DNA of 43,342 bases from NCBI RefSeq assembly GCF_004378855.1, contig NZ_RYYL01000013.1:1-43342 (forward strand), read 5' to 3'. The stretch is from Campylobacter sp. US33a. Its GTDB lineage: Bacteria; Campylobacterota; Campylobacteria; Campylobacterales; Campylobacteraceae. Every line of letters begins with the position of its first letter. The first letter of the stretch is position 1. Below, one piece after another: positions 16,130 through 25,483 of the stretch. Under the pieces are notes generated by a model that ran no database searches, was not told where the DNA came from, and worked only from the letters and a program-made list of their open reading frames with translations. Position numbers and translations under genes: made by a program.

Positions 16130-16905
16130 TACAGCAAGCTAGAAGTTCTAATTCAAGAAGCTTTTTAAGAGAGGCTGAAGATTGTGTTTTGATTTTAGAT
16201 AGTGTAGAAAATATCAATTATTTTCAGTCTCTTATTAATAATGTTGTAGCAAAACGCAAAAATAACGAAACTTATACAGGCGCAAAAGAAGCTAGAGAAC
16301 AACTTTTAGCTTTACTTAAACGATATGGAGAGGTTAAAACTGCTAATGTATGGTGTAGAAATTTAATTGTGGAAATCGATAAGATTAATGAGTTAAGAAA
16401 TATTCTTGCCAAAAAATTAGATGAAAAAAATATTTTTGGAGTTTTAGAGATACATTTACAAGATAGAGAAATTAATTCTCCGCATTTACAATTTGTTGGA
16501 ATTAAAGCAGAAGAGGCTGAGACTATAATAGCTCAAACTGTGGTCGAACTTGGATATGAAATATCTTTAGAGAGCGCTATGAGTAAGAAAAATTTTATTC
16601 CTTATTATGAAGAAAATTCTAAAGCAAGAACAATATCTTTATCAGAACAATTGAGCTTTGAAAAACAAGAGAGGCAAATTAAATTAATAGAGAACGATGG
16701 AGTTTCATTTTATGAGCAAATAGAAATAGAGAGAAAAAAATTTTATGAACTTCTTAACACAAAAGTAGGTTTATCTAAAAGTTTAATTGAAAACACTAGG
16801 ATTGGAAAAGTTCGTAAAGATTATGATTATTATAAAAAATCAACAGTTAGTTTAAAGCGAGATTTAAAACAAAAAATAGAAAATTTTAGAAATAAATTAC
16901 GATAA
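16126..16905 (+). CDS. Cytoplasmic protein with a possible relaxase-like HUQ motif
   Basis: 259 residues, no signal. Residues 110-123 read H-LQDREINSP-H-L-Q-F: a first histidine (110), Asp/Glu, then PHLQ (120-122). MobV/MobA relaxases carry HxDExxPHxH-like motifs, and HUQ variants of the HUH metal site are known in some HUH endonucleases. Tyrosines that could act in strand cleavage lie at about 160-161 and near the C-terminus. The C-terminal ~60 residues are basic and helical. The gene overlaps the previous one (ATGA). If correct this would be the missing relaxase; otherwise it is an unknown protein. Confidence 0.6.
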   Translation: MIQQARSSNSRSFLREAEDCVLILDSVENINYFQSLINNVVAKRKNNETYTGAKEAREQLLALLKRYGEVKTANVWCRNLIVEIDKINELRNILAKKLDEKNIFGVLEIHLQDREINSPHLQFVGIKAEEAETIIAQTVVELGYEISLESAMSKKNFIPYYEENSKARTISLSEQLSFEKQERQIKLIENDGVSFYEQIEIERKKFYELLNTKVGLSKSLIENTRIGKVRKDYDYYKKSTVSLKRDLKQKIENFRNKLR

Positions 16906-16918
16906 AAAGGAAAAAATT

Positions 16919-18874
16919 ATGGAAAACACAATCGAAGTAAAGCAACATCATTTTGATGCTAATACTTTACATATGAATACATCTTCAAAACTTCCTGTGA
17001 TTGGACTTTTATCTGAGTATTGGACTGGTGATGAAGATAGTTTTACAAAATATTTATTAGACAATCAGATTTTGCCATCAGAAACTACAATTAATAATGT
17101 TGAAGAACTGCTGGACTTTTCTAATAAAATTTTTGCAAATTTAATCAAGATGGGACAACAAGGTAAAATTGAGAAATTTGATTTTAAGCTTGCTTCGCTT
17201 TTTAAACCTAGATTTTTAAGAGATTTCGAGCAAAAAGAATTTCAAGTTTTATTGTTTGATATTTCTGGGTTTGACAATGAAGAAATTAAGAACAAAATTA
17301 AAGATATTTTTCTTAGTGTAAAAAGTAAAAGTTTTATAGAATTTAAAGAAATTTGTGAAGATAAAATGTTTTTAACTATTTCTCGTAGAGGCATAGCAGA
17401 AACAAAAGATAATGATGATGACTCAATTGCAAAATTATCTATTGCAACTGCAAGAGATAGGATTACTCTTTTAAATAATTTTCAGAGCGCTAAAGACAAT
17501 AACTATATTTCAAGTGATTTTATTTTAAAAATGGCAACAATGATGCAAGAATCCGATTTATCTGGAATTAAATTTAATGTTAGAATGACTGTTGGATATA
17601 ACGAGTATGATGCAACATATACAGCAGAAGAAGTGATCGCTGAATCTTTAAAAACAAAACAAGAAAGAGAGGCACTTCAAAAAGTTGAAGAAATTAAACA
17701 ACAAGCAAGAGAAGAAATTAAACAACAAGACAATTTAAATAGGATTTCTTTATCGCCTGATTCAAATATGGAACAAATTCAAAAAGCTCAAACGCAAATT
17801 AGAATGAGCAAAGAATTGGTTAATGAAATTAAAATTAATCCACAGCCTTTGAACATAGGTGATGAGTATGTTATGGGTCTTTTTGATGATTATTGTAAAA
17901 AGGAGATAGAAAAAAAGAATATTCTTTTAGAAAGAGCCAAAGAACAAGGAAAAAACGCTTATCAAACTTTAAAATCTCATATTGAAGCTGGTTTACCTAT
18001 TTTAGAAGCTTTAAATAGGATAAAAGAGCAATATAGACAAGATGAAACTGTAATGTTTGCATCATTGTTGCTTACAAAAGATATTGTAAATGTTGCCAAC
18101 AAAGACATTAAAATTACCGATTTAAGTGTAAAAAATACTGAGTTAGAAAAAGAGATTGAGAAATTTTCTCTTGATCTTGTGAAAAAAGAAGAAAATATTA
18201 CCAATCTTCAATCTGCTCTTACTAAGAAAAGTAACGAAATGAATTTGCTTAAGGAACATTATAATGAAATAATTTATAAAATGAAACAAGAGCTAGAAGA
18301 AAATATTAAAAGTCTAGAGACTGATTTTAATAGCAAAATAAATGAAGCCAATGATATCATTGATGAGCAATCTAAGATTATTGATAGATTAACTCCTTAT
18401 GAGGATCAGGTTGTAAGAAAAGATGAGCGTATTAAAGAACTTGAAAGCAAGTATGAAAGAATCTTGGAAGAAAAACTTTCTTTAGAGGGTGATAAAAAAG
18501 CAAGTATTGCTATGATGAAAGCAATGGAAGATAAGGTTCAGAAAAACGAAATGAAATCAAAAGAACTTGAAAGCAAGTATGAAAGAATCTTGGAAGAAAA
18601 ACTTTCTTTAGAGGGTGATAAGCTTGCTAATATTACAGAATTAGTTCATTTAAAAGATGAGAATCAACTATTAAAGAATAAAGTTAAAAATTTAAAAGAA
18701 GAAGGTGTTAGGGTTAAAGAATTGGAGATGCAAGAAAAATTTTTAAGAGATAAGATTGCAAATTTGGAGAATCAAATAAAAGAAACAAATTATCTTATGC
18801 AAAAAATTGTTGCAAACACCAAAGATGATGAATTGAAAAGTCCAGTAGATATATTGGGACATAAATTAAAATGA
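16919..18874 (+). CDS. Long coiled-coil cytoplasmic protein
   Basis: 651 residues; AAGGA precedes the ATG. Residues 1-250 are a mixed globular region with no recognised motif (for example KFNVRMTVGYNEYDATYTAEE near 220-240). From about 245 to the end the protein is mostly coiled coil, with Gln/Glu/Lys heptads. It contains a 62-base direct repeat (KELESKYERILEEKLSLEGD twice). There is no signal peptide or membrane helix. It may act as a scaffold or work with the neighbouring relaxase-like protein; the role is unknown. Confidence 0.78.
   Translation: MENTIEVKQHHFDANTLHMNTSSKLPVIGLLSEYWTGDEDSFTKYLLDNQILPSETTINNVEELLDFSNKIFANLIKMGQQGKIEKFDFKLASLFKPRFLRDFEQKEFQVLLFDISGFDNEEIKNKIKDIFLSVKSKSFIEFKEICEDKMFLTISRRGIAETKDNDDDSIAKLSIATARDRITLLNNFQSAKDNNYISSDFILKMATMMQESDLSGIKFNVRMTVGYNEYDATYTAEEVIAESLKTKQEREALQKVEEIKQQAREEIKQQDNLNRISLSPDSNMEQIQKAQTQIRMSKELVNEIKINPQPLNIGDEYVMGLFDDYCKKEIEKKNILLERAKEQGKNAYQTLKSHIEAGLPILEALNRIKEQYRQDETVMFASLLLTKDIVNVANKDIKITDLSVKNTELEKEIEKFSLDLVKKEENITNLQSALTKKSNEMNLLKEHYNEIIYKMKQELEENIKSLETDFNSKINEANDIIDEQSKIIDRLTPYEDQVVRKDERIKELESKYERILEEKLSLEGDKKASIAMMKAMEDKVQKNEMKSKELESKYERILEEKLSLEGDKLANITELVHLKDENQLLKNKVKNLKEEGVRVKELEMQEKFLRDKIANLENQIKETNYLMQKIVANTKDDELKSPVDILGHKLK
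18434..18621 (+). repeat. 62-bp direct repeat within the coiled-coil gene
   Basis: Two identical 62-base copies (18434-18495 and 18560-18621) spaced 126 bases apart, a multiple of three. Recombination between them would remove exactly 42 codons without a frameshift, so protein length may vary between isolates. Confidence 0.88.
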
Positions 18875-18887
18875 AAGTTGAGTTCTG

Positions 18888-18926
18888 AAAAATAATATAA
18901 TTTAAGTTATATTTTATATTATTTTT
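18888..18926. terminator. AT-only hairpin, possible terminator
   Basis: A 13-bp perfect stem (AAAAATAATATAA and its complement) with a 13-base loop and a T-rich end lies 13 bases after the coiled-coil gene. Because the stem has no G-C pairs it is probably weak. The remaining intergenic bases to 19130 are AT-rich and probably hold the promoter of the AAA+ gene, but no clear -10 box stands out. Confidence 0.4.
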
Positions 18927-19130
18927 TCGGTATATTTTTTTATTTGTTAAGAAAAGTAATCTGTGTAATTATTATTTAAAATGGTTATATTTAGGTATTT
19001 GTAATAGATTTATTAATTAATATAAGGTTAACAATAGTTTTTATTTAAAAAAAATTTAAGCTTAAAATAGCTATCATTTTCCTTTATTTTTTAAACTATG
19101 AAAAGTATCTTATAGAATGAGGATTGTAGT

Positions 19131-20382
19131 ATGAGTAATACCGAAGAACTTCCTGTGATTATCGGGGGGGGGGGGGGTTGATTATCCCAATCTCCAAAAT
19201 TTAGAATATGACATATGGTTAATATCCGAAGATATTGATTATTATAAAGATACAGTAAAAAAATTCTCCTTAGATATACAGAATCAAGAGTTACTAATTT
19301 TTCCCCAAGAAAATGAAATATATCAGAAAATTTCACAACGATCAAATTATCCAGATAAACATTTCGTTGTGCTCAGCACAGAATATCCTTCAAAAAAATT
19401 AGAAAGCATTTTTATTATCAAAGAATTACCATTAAAAAAAGGTTTTTTAAGCACACAGCAGTTCAATGCCAATATTGAAATTAGTGAGGCTTTGCAAAGG
19501 CGTTTAGGAATTTCTGTGATTAATTCCCCTTATAAACTATCAGATGTTGGCGGTGCTTTTGCATTAAAAGAATATGCTAAAAATGTAATAGAAGCTGAAA
19601 AATGTGGATATAAATGCAAAGGAATATTTTTAGTGGGTGTTCCTGGAACTGGAAAAACTTTTTTCCCAAAATGTTTTGCTGGTGAACTTAATAGACCTAT
19701 TATACAACTTAATCTTTCTGAAATTATAGAATCCGATAAACCAATTGCAAAACTCAATTCAATATTTTTCTTTCTAACAAAGATGCAAAAACTTTATCCA
19801 ACCTCAAAATACATCATTTTAATTGATGAGATTGAAAAGATGATTGGAAATTCATCTGCATCTTCAGGAGAAAAGCAAATATTAGGAAGATTGTTGACTG
19901 TTTTAAATGATATGCACACTGAAGCTTCTGAATTTAATTTTGATGCCATATTTTTTGCAACAGCTAATAATCTCGGAAATATTCTCTCTGAAAATCCAGA
20001 GTTTTTAAGACGAGGTAGATGGAATGAATTATTTTTTATTCATTTGCCAACTGAAGAATTTGCTGAAGAGATATTTCGAATTTATATCAAAAAAAAGAAG
20101 CTCGAAGCCATCTTTCAGGAAGAGCAAGATTTGAAAGATTTAATGAGTGATATTATATGTGAATATAGTAGAACTTCATTGGATGGAAGGTTTCCTTATA
20201 CTGCAGCCGAAATTGAGAGCTTCTGTGACAGAATCAGCTTTTTTTTAATATCTAAAAAAGAAAAATTTGATGCCAAGCAAGACATAAAGCGTTGCATAAA
20301 GGATATTTTTCCAATCTCAAAAACAGCTTTTTCATCTGTAAGTGGTATGGTTGCTCAAAAAGATCTTTTTGTTGAAATATAG
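19131..20382 (+). CDS. Phase-variable AAA+ ATPase, out of frame here
   Basis: ATG at 19131 (GAGGA upstream) reads MSNTEELPVII then glycines from a run of 14 G and stops at TGA 19179. The frame open from 19177 to 20382 joins it if the run has 13 (or 16) G, giving a 416-residue protein. Its AAA+ core is complete: Walker A GVPGTGKT at ~169-176, Walker B IILIDE ending at ~233, sensor-1 ATANN at ~277-281 and an RRGRWNE arginine-finger region at ~293-298. It resembles classical AAA proteins (FtsH/Ycf46 type), not VirB11. The first 150 residues are unique. The substrate is unknown; it sits right before the secretion genes. Confidence 0.85.
19164..19177 (+). repeat. Poly-G contingency tract (14 G)
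   Basis: Fourteen consecutive G in very AT-rich DNA, within codons 12-16 of the AAA+ gene. Homopolymeric G tracts of this length mutate by slippage in Campylobacter and switch genes on and off. With 14 G the gene is off; 13 would turn it on. Confidence 0.93.
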
Positions 20383-20394
20383 AGAAAGGCATAA

Positions 20395-21129
20395 ATGTAT
20401 TTTTTAAAATTAATTGATTGTATAGAAAATAAAAATTTGAAAAAAATTAATTTTTATATTGAAAATAATTTGTTTTTCCGTAATTACAAAATTGAAGAAA
20501 TTAATGATTTGGCAAGTGTAAATTATTTTATAAAAAAAATATTAAAGCAAATTTTTGATGTTTCTGAAAATACGAATTTTCTTTTTGTAGAAGATGATGC
20601 AAAATGGGCTATATATACCACAGCTACCGAAAATGCAAATTTAGTTGTTATTAATAAAAAAAGAGTTTTGACAAATTATTTTGAAACACAAATATCAAGA
20701 AGGTTTGATGGAGTAAAAGAAGTTTTTAATTATTTAATTATAATGGGTTCTATTTTAATTACATTAAAAAAAACTATTTTTATAAACCCATTTGAAAACA
20801 ACAATAACATTGGCGAGAATTATGTATCTGCAATGAAATTTTTAAATAATTTAATTACGACATCAGATTATATTTTTGAAAAAAAGGAATATTGTAAAAA
20901 AATTACTAATTTTTTCGTAATGAGTTCTGATTCTAGCATAGAAAAAATTATGTCTTATGGAAAAAAGTTTGCGTTTAGTATAGTTTTTTTATTTTTTGAA
21001 AACAGAATAACTCTTGAAGAAGCTTCTGAATTAATTGATTTTGATAATAAAGATAAGTGTTTGGAATTTTTAAATAACTATGAAAAAGTTTCTAGGATTT
21101 TTTATTTAAAAGAAAAAGGCTTTAAATGA
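20395..21129 (+). CDS. Hypothetical protein
   Basis: 244 residues, Lys/Asn/Phe-rich, with one moderately hydrophobic segment (about 112-130, YLIIMGSILITL) that may or may not be a membrane helix. The start is 12 bases after the AAA+ stop, so they are probably co-transcribed. Its stop overlaps the next start (ATGA). I do not recognise a family. Confidence 0.72.
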   Translation: MYFLKLIDCIENKNLKKINFYIENNLFFRNYKIEEINDLASVNYFIKKILKQIFDVSENTNFLFVEDDAKWAIYTTATENANLVVINKKRVLTNYFETQISRRFDGVKEVFNYLIIMGSILITLKKTIFINPFENNNNIGENYVSAMKFLNNLITTSDYIFEKKEYCKKITNFFVMSSDSSIEKIMSYGKKFAFSIVFLFFENRITLEEASELIDFDNKDKCLEFLNNYEKVSRIFYLKEKGFK

Positions 21130-21665
21130 AAATTAGATTTATGAAATTTCCCTTCTTTTTTTGGGCAAATCGCAAGAGCGTAGATTGTGATATTAATTTT
21201 AAAGATATGCAAATTAGTTTTGTTGGTTCAGATGGGTTAATTAAAAGCTATAAAATTCAAAGGATTAAAAAATGGCAATTTATTTGCTTAAAATATTTTC
21301 CATTTTTTATATTAGTTGCAATATTTTTCAATAAGTATGATTTTGGTTTATACACATCAAAAATTCTTTCTTATATTTTTGCTTTAATTTTTATGCTTCC
21401 AATAACACTAATTGATAATGAAAAAATCAGAAGTATGTTTATGGTCACAGTAATTCTTATTTGTTCAGCAGTTAGTATTTATATGAATAATCTAAATATC
21501 GTCTCTTATGCTATTAAATATTTTATTTTTATTTTTGGATTTTTTATGTTGTTTTTAGACTTGAAAAATCAAGCCTTTTGGCTTATTGAAAATAAAAAAA
21601 TTGTCTCGTCTTTTGTTATAGGAAATTTAAGTAATGAAAAAATATTAAACAAGGAAAAACAATGA
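21126..21665 (+). CDS. Polytopic membrane protein
   Basis: 179 residues with about four hydrophobic helices (roughly 58-73, 79-97, 105-121 and 128-146). The N-terminal 50 residues are soluble and basic. It overlaps neighbours on both sides by four bases (ATGA), a mark of tight coupling in this operon. Not recognised as a named secretion component. Confidence 0.74.
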   Translation: MKIRFMKFPFFFWANRKSVDCDINFKDMQISFVGSDGLIKSYKIQRIKKWQFICLKYFPFFILVAIFFNKYDFGLYTSKILSYIFALIFMLPITLIDNEKIRSMFMVTVILICSAVSIYMNNLNIVSYAIKYFIFIFGFFMLFLDLKNQAFWLIENKKIVSSFVIGNLSNEKILNKEKQ

Positions 21666-22396
21666 GAAAAATTTTGCTTGCAATTTGTGTAACATCATAT
21701 TTATTTTGTGCCGAAGCAAATAATCCATTAGCTCCGCAGAATTTCATTCAACCAAAAGCTATTGAGCAGAATCAAAATAAAGATTTAAATGATTTAAAAA
21801 CAAATGAATTTTATTTAAATATGGATGTTAATGATATTAGAAATATTCAGTCGAGAGATAAAGAGCTTAAAGATGCTTTATATCAATTTTCACAAAAAGA
21901 AATAAACTATAAGCCAGTCATACGACCTATTTCTTCTATGGATACCATTCAATTACATCCGTATTTTACACATTCTATTTTGTTGCCAGAAGGTGCTGTT
22001 ATAAGTTATGTGGATAGCTCTGTGGAAATGGCTATTTTAAAATATGAAAACAATATGTTGATGTTAAGACCAAAAAGCAATTTTGATATTGCAAATTTGG
22101 CAATAGTTTACAAACTTGATGAAAAAAATCAAATACTTAATATTCTAGCCGAGAGATACAGTGTTAGAGATGGAGAAAAGTTGAATCAAGTGATTACTTA
22201 TAAAAATATAGAAAAAAGAGATCCATTATATGTGATTCAAGCTTATCGTATGCAAAATGGGAAGTTGCCTGACAAAAAATACAACTATATAAAAATAGAT
22301 GGGATTGACTATCGTATCGTTGAAGACAATCAGTATGGAAATATTTCTATTGAAAATAAAAATTATAGGGTGGACAACAATGTCATATACAAATGA
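21662..22396 (+). CDS. DotH/TraN- or VirB9-like outer-membrane core protein
   Basis: 244 residues with a signal peptide cleaved near CAEA-NN. Residues ~80-170 read KPVIRPISSMDTIQLHPYF, then LLPEGAVISYVD, then NMLMLRPKSN and LAIVYKLD, which matches the layout of the N-terminal VirB9 domain (LHP... ELP-x-G... LF-x-KP... NL-x-V) and of DotH (KPVxR... LxPG... F-x-D). The protein is shorter than DotH (~360). Its family predicts a place in the outer-membrane ring of the channel. It overlaps both neighbours. Confidence 0.62.
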   Translation: MRKILLAICVTSYLFCAEANNPLAPQNFIQPKAIEQNQNKDLNDLKTNEFYLNMDVNDIRNIQSRDKELKDALYQFSQKEINYKPVIRPISSMDTIQLHPYFTHSILLPEGAVISYVDSSVEMAILKYENNMLMLRPKSNFDIANLAIVYKLDEKNQILNILAERYSVRDGEKLNQVITYKNIEKRDPLYVIQAYRMQNGKLPDKKYNYIKIDGIDYRIVEDNQYGNISIENKNYRVDNNVIYK

Positions 22397-22832
22397 TTCT
22401 TTTTTAAAGGGTAGGGAATTTGTTGAATTTCAAAAACATATAGGAGCATTAGCTGGACTTTTGTTGAAAATAAAAAAAGAAAATGCTGATATCTTTCTTA
22501 CTATGTTAGAGAATGAAAATGATTTAAAACAAATATGTGAATTTGATCAAAAAAATAATGGTTACCGTATTAAAGATGGTTTTTCAGAGAATGACTTAAA
22601 ATCCCAAATGGAAAGTATAAAATCTGATATAAAAAAACTTGAAAGTTCTTTTGACAATAATATTGCATATTTCAAATCGTGCATAGATTTAATATCAGAA
22701 CACTTATCTGTTTTGGAAGAAAAAAGCAAAAAACCACTATTTTTCAAAAAGAAAAATATCAAAGAGGATATGAAGGAATTGGATGTTTCTAATACAAAAT
22801 TTAAAAAAAATCATTTTACATTAATTGACTAA
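22380..22832 (+). CDS. Hypothetical cytoplasmic helical protein
   Basis: 150 residues from the ATG at 22380, chosen because GGTGGA is upstream; it overlaps the previous gene by 17 bases. No signal peptide; helical with a coiled-coil part (about 70-115) and a basic segment KKPLFFKKKN. No family recognised. The end is followed after 13 bases by the next start. Confidence 0.72.
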   Translation: MSYTNDSFLKGREFVEFQKHIGALAGLLLKIKKENADIFLTMLENENDLKQICEFDQKNNGYRIKDGFSENDLKSQMESIKSDIKKLESSFDNNIAYFKSCIDLISEHLSVLEEKSKKPLFFKKKNIKEDMKELDVSNTKFKKNHFTLID

Positions 22833-22845
22833 TAAGGAAAAAATA

Positions 22846-23475
22846 ATGGCAATGTTTAATCAAATCAAAAAGAAAAATTTAGACAACAAAGATAAAAAAC
22901 CATCTTTGTTTAAAAACAAAAAAATATTAATAGCTGGCGGTGTATTTATACTAATACTTTTTCTTTCATTACTTCTTGTTTTGGGAAAATCAAATAAAGA
23001 AAAAGATATAGAAACTATGTCAAAAAACATAGCCCAACAGCAAGAAATGAACACCACCAATGTTGCTCCTCCTCCTCCGCCTAAGTTGGAATTTAATATG
23101 GACAAAATAAAAAAAGATATGCTTGAAGCAAATAAATCACAAGAAGTGGAATTAAAAAAGCCACAATTTGATGATGAGAATGTTTCACTTAATAATTCCC
23201 AAAAACAAATGATTGAGGAGTTAAGTAAAAATGATGGCATAAATATAGATGGTTCTAAGCTGGAAATTAAGCCAGAGGATATGATTGTTTATCTAAAAGC
23301 CAAAAAGGAAACTTTGATTTTTAATCCTTTAAATGATTATTTTTCCTTTGATGGAAGGACATATAAATCAGGAGATGTTTTCAAAGGTTGGTGGATTATT
23401 GAAGAGATTAATGAAAATTTTATTCGTTTTATAGATGAAGAAAATGGCTATGCCTATAATTTGAGATTTATATAA
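22846..23475 (+). CDS. Inner-membrane protein with GspC/PilP-like end
   Basis: 209 residues from the ATG at 22846 (AAGGA upstream). Basic N-terminus, one membrane helix (about 27-47), a proline run (APPPPPK) around residue 75, a charged helical stalk, and a C-terminal ~45-residue domain FDGRTYKSGDVFKGWWI with a following I-x-F-I-D pattern. That layout matches proteins that reach from the inner membrane through the periplasm, such as PilP/GspC or VirB10-type components. Direct homology is not established. Confidence 0.6.
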   Translation: MAMFNQIKKKNLDNKDKKPSLFKNKKILIAGGVFILILFLSLLLVLGKSNKEKDIETMSKNIAQQQEMNTTNVAPPPPPKLEFNMDKIKKDMLEANKSQEVELKKPQFDDENVSLNNSQKQMIEELSKNDGINIDGSKLEIKPEDMIVYLKAKKETLIFNPLNDYFSFDGRTYKSGDVFKGWWIIEEINENFIRFIDEENGYAYNLRFI

Positions 23476-23484
23476 AGGAAATAA

Positions 23485-24291
23485 ATGAAAAAAATATTTA
23501 CACTTATAATTGCTTGTGTATTTGCTAATGCTAATGTTATTCAATACGAACTTAAGGCAAATGAAGAAATATTTAAAAAAGGTTTTGAAGCAGGTTTAAA
23601 GGCTTTGGAATTTCAACGGAAAAACGATGGCTATGCTCCAAAAAAAGTTGAGATTCAAAAGGAATATTTTATTACTTACAACATAACCAAAATGCCTTAC
23701 AATGATGTCATATTTCTTCAAAATATAACCGCAAAAGAAGGCTTTGACACTCATATTACAAAAGATAAGTTGTTTTTTGGAGAATTTGAAAGAGAAGCTG
23801 ATGCTAAGGATGCTTTGCAAACTTTAAAAGATAAGTTTAAAATCAATGCCGTTATCAATAAAAATAAAGGCAATGAAATATTAGTTACATATCCAAAACT
23901 TTGGGGTGATTTTTATACGCATATTATTGATAAAGTCGCAAAAGATGGTTATTTAATTAAGGTTGAAGTTATAGAGGTTCAACCAAAAGCCATTGAGCAA
24001 AAACCAAAGAAAGAGGAGAAACCAAAGAAAACTCAACAAGTTAAATTTGAAAATGAGCTAATAAAAAAAGAAAAGAAATTTTTTAGACTAAAAAACCAAA
24101 AAGCAATGTTTTATAGTGTTAAAGGAGACAATAAGGATTCTAAAAACTATAAAGAAAAGAGTTTGATTTCTAACGGCAATTTTGCGCTTGAAAGTGAAAA
24201 ACCTATCGTAACAAAACAAGGTGAAAAATTTTACAAAGTTGCAAATAAAAATGTGTATTTTTCAGATCGTGATGTTTTGATTAGTAAATAG
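23485..24291 (+). CDS. Periplasmic protein with SPOR-like region
   Basis: 268 residues, signal peptide (cleavage near ANA-NV). Near the start is GFEAGLKALEF, similar to GFESGYNKGFE in the DotC-like protein at 25480. Residues ~55-115 look like two alpha/beta halves (Y-x-T-x-NI..., F-x-READAKDAL) of an SPOR-like fold. A Lys/Pro-rich linker (KPKKEEKPKKTQ) leads to a C-terminal ~60-residue domain. Probably an envelope component of the secretion machine; the assignment rests on context. Confidence 0.6.
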   Translation: MKKIFTLIIACVFANANVIQYELKANEEIFKKGFEAGLKALEFQRKNDGYAPKKVEIQKEYFITYNITKMPYNDVIFLQNITAKEGFDTHITKDKLFFGEFEREADAKDALQTLKDKFKINAVINKNKGNEILVTYPKLWGDFYTHIIDKVAKDGYLIKVEVIEVQPKAIEQKPKKEEKPKKTQQVKFENELIKKEKKFFRLKNQKAMFYSVKGDNKDSKNYKEKSLISNGNFALESEKPIVTKQGEKFYKVANKNVYFSDRDVLISK

Positions 24292-24300
24292 GAAGTTTAA

Positions 24301-24558
24301 ATGAAAAAGATTTTAATAGGTGTTTTTTCGCTGATTTTTTTAAGTGCTTGCTCTGGAAAAGTTCAAACTAATCCTATTCCTGATCCGAAAAAATATTCTT
24401 TTCCAAAGCAAAGCATTGATTATAAGCCAACAACAGATGTTCCTCAAAAATACATTGTTGATTATGATGATTATGTCAAAAAATTTTTTAAATCAGATGC
24501 TAAAAATGCCATAAAAAGTATATGGAGCATAGGTTTGGAAAGAGGGCATTATGAATAA
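24301..24558 (+). CDS. Small lipoprotein of the secretion apparatus
   Basis: 85 residues with a lipoprotein signal peptide and lipobox LSAC (Cys17). The mature part is short and proline-rich. It lies between envelope components, the usual place for a VirB7- or DotD-like outer-membrane lipoprotein, and overlaps the next gene by eight bases. DotD is larger (~160 residues), so the correspondence is only positional. Confidence 0.62.
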   Translation: MKKILIGVFSLIFLSACSGKVQTNPIPDPKKYSFPKQSIDYKPTTDVPQKYIVDYDDYVKKFFKSDAKNAIKSIWSIGLERGHYE

Positions 24559-25483
24559 AAAAATCTTATTAATGCTTCTTGTTTTTGGTTTGATGTATGG
24601 TGCAACAAATAGCGGAAGAGAAGCAAATAATATAGTTTTGGGTTCATCTTACGGAAAACAAGTCATTCAAGAGAATAATTTAAGTGGCAGTAATTTATTA
24701 AATAAAGAAAAGCCTAAATACTACAACGAAACGGTTTATAACTGGGTTAATTATTTCAGTAATAGTAATCCAAGAGGCATAGAGTCTGTTGGCAAGCAAG
24801 AAAAAATGGTTGTTGCTTATGTTCCGCAAGAAAATAATGCAAGCAATGTTGATAATAATGCCACTGATTTAGCGGTGGTTAAAGGTTATTGTTACATTAC
24901 AGAGGATATTAGCGTAGGCAAACAACCTGGCTCTTTAAGGCTTGATTGTCAAACTAATGTTGGTGCAATTACTATGTTCTCTAACTTAGTAACTGTCAAT
25001 GAAAAGGCAAGCTTAGTGGTTGATCCTGTTTATATTGAAAAAAATGGCGTGAGATTTGATGTTAAAAGTTCTGTTGTAACAAACGAGAATAAGACTTCTT
25101 ACAATATAGCGACTTTTGTGAATGATAGAAAAATTGCACAAATTGGTTGGGGTGCTTTAAGTGTTGGCTCTGATGAATTTAAAACAGCTTCAAATGAATA
25201 TTTGCAAGCTCTCGAGAAATCCAAAACAAAACAAGATATCAGCTATATTAATGTTGGAGATGGTGCTGGGAACAGCTATCCACAGGCTGTTGTTATGACA
25301 AATACGGAAGAGCCAGATCCTTTAGACTATTTAGTCAAAGGAGCAATTAATGTAACTGCTTCAGTTGTCAAAAATACAGCTGATATATTTAGGAAAGACT
25401 TGCCTTATCTTTATTATGTTAGCAAAGACAGCAAGATATGGATAGATTTGAAAGTAAATAAACAAGGAGTGTATGTAAAATGA
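24551..25483 (+). CDS. Periplasmic/outer-membrane secretion component, unassigned
   Basis: 310 residues, signal peptide ending near MYGATN. A central beta-rich domain (about 115-215) contains GYCYITEDISVG, LRLDCQTN, VDPVYIEKNGVRFDVKSS and YNIATFVNDRKIAQIGWG. Two cysteines (near 118 and 137) could pair, which would fit the DsbC-like protein encoded downstream. The C-terminal end has a hydrophobic, small-residue stretch and YYVSKDSKIWIDLKV. The family is not recognised; the place in the operon suggests a core-complex protein. Confidence 0.58.
   Translation: MNKKILLMLLVFGLMYGATNSGREANNIVLGSSYGKQVIQENNLSGSNLLNKEKPKYYNETVYNWVNYFSNSNPRGIESVGKQEKMVVAYVPQENNASNVDNNATDLAVVKGYCYITEDISVGKQPGSLRLDCQTNVGAITMFSNLVTVNEKASLVVDPVYIEKNGVRFDVKSSVVTNENKTSYNIATFVNDRKIAQIGWGALSVGSDEFKTASNEYLQALEKSKTKQDISYINVGDGAGNSYPQAVVMTNTEEPDPLDYLVKGAINVTASVVKNTADIFRKDLPYLYYVSKDSKIWIDLKVNKQGVYVK

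Noticed and set aside
19369-20382. AAA+ gene starting at GTG 19369
   Set aside because: There is no ribosome site there, and the frame is open and protein-like all the way back to the poly-G tract and to a well-formed start at 19131.
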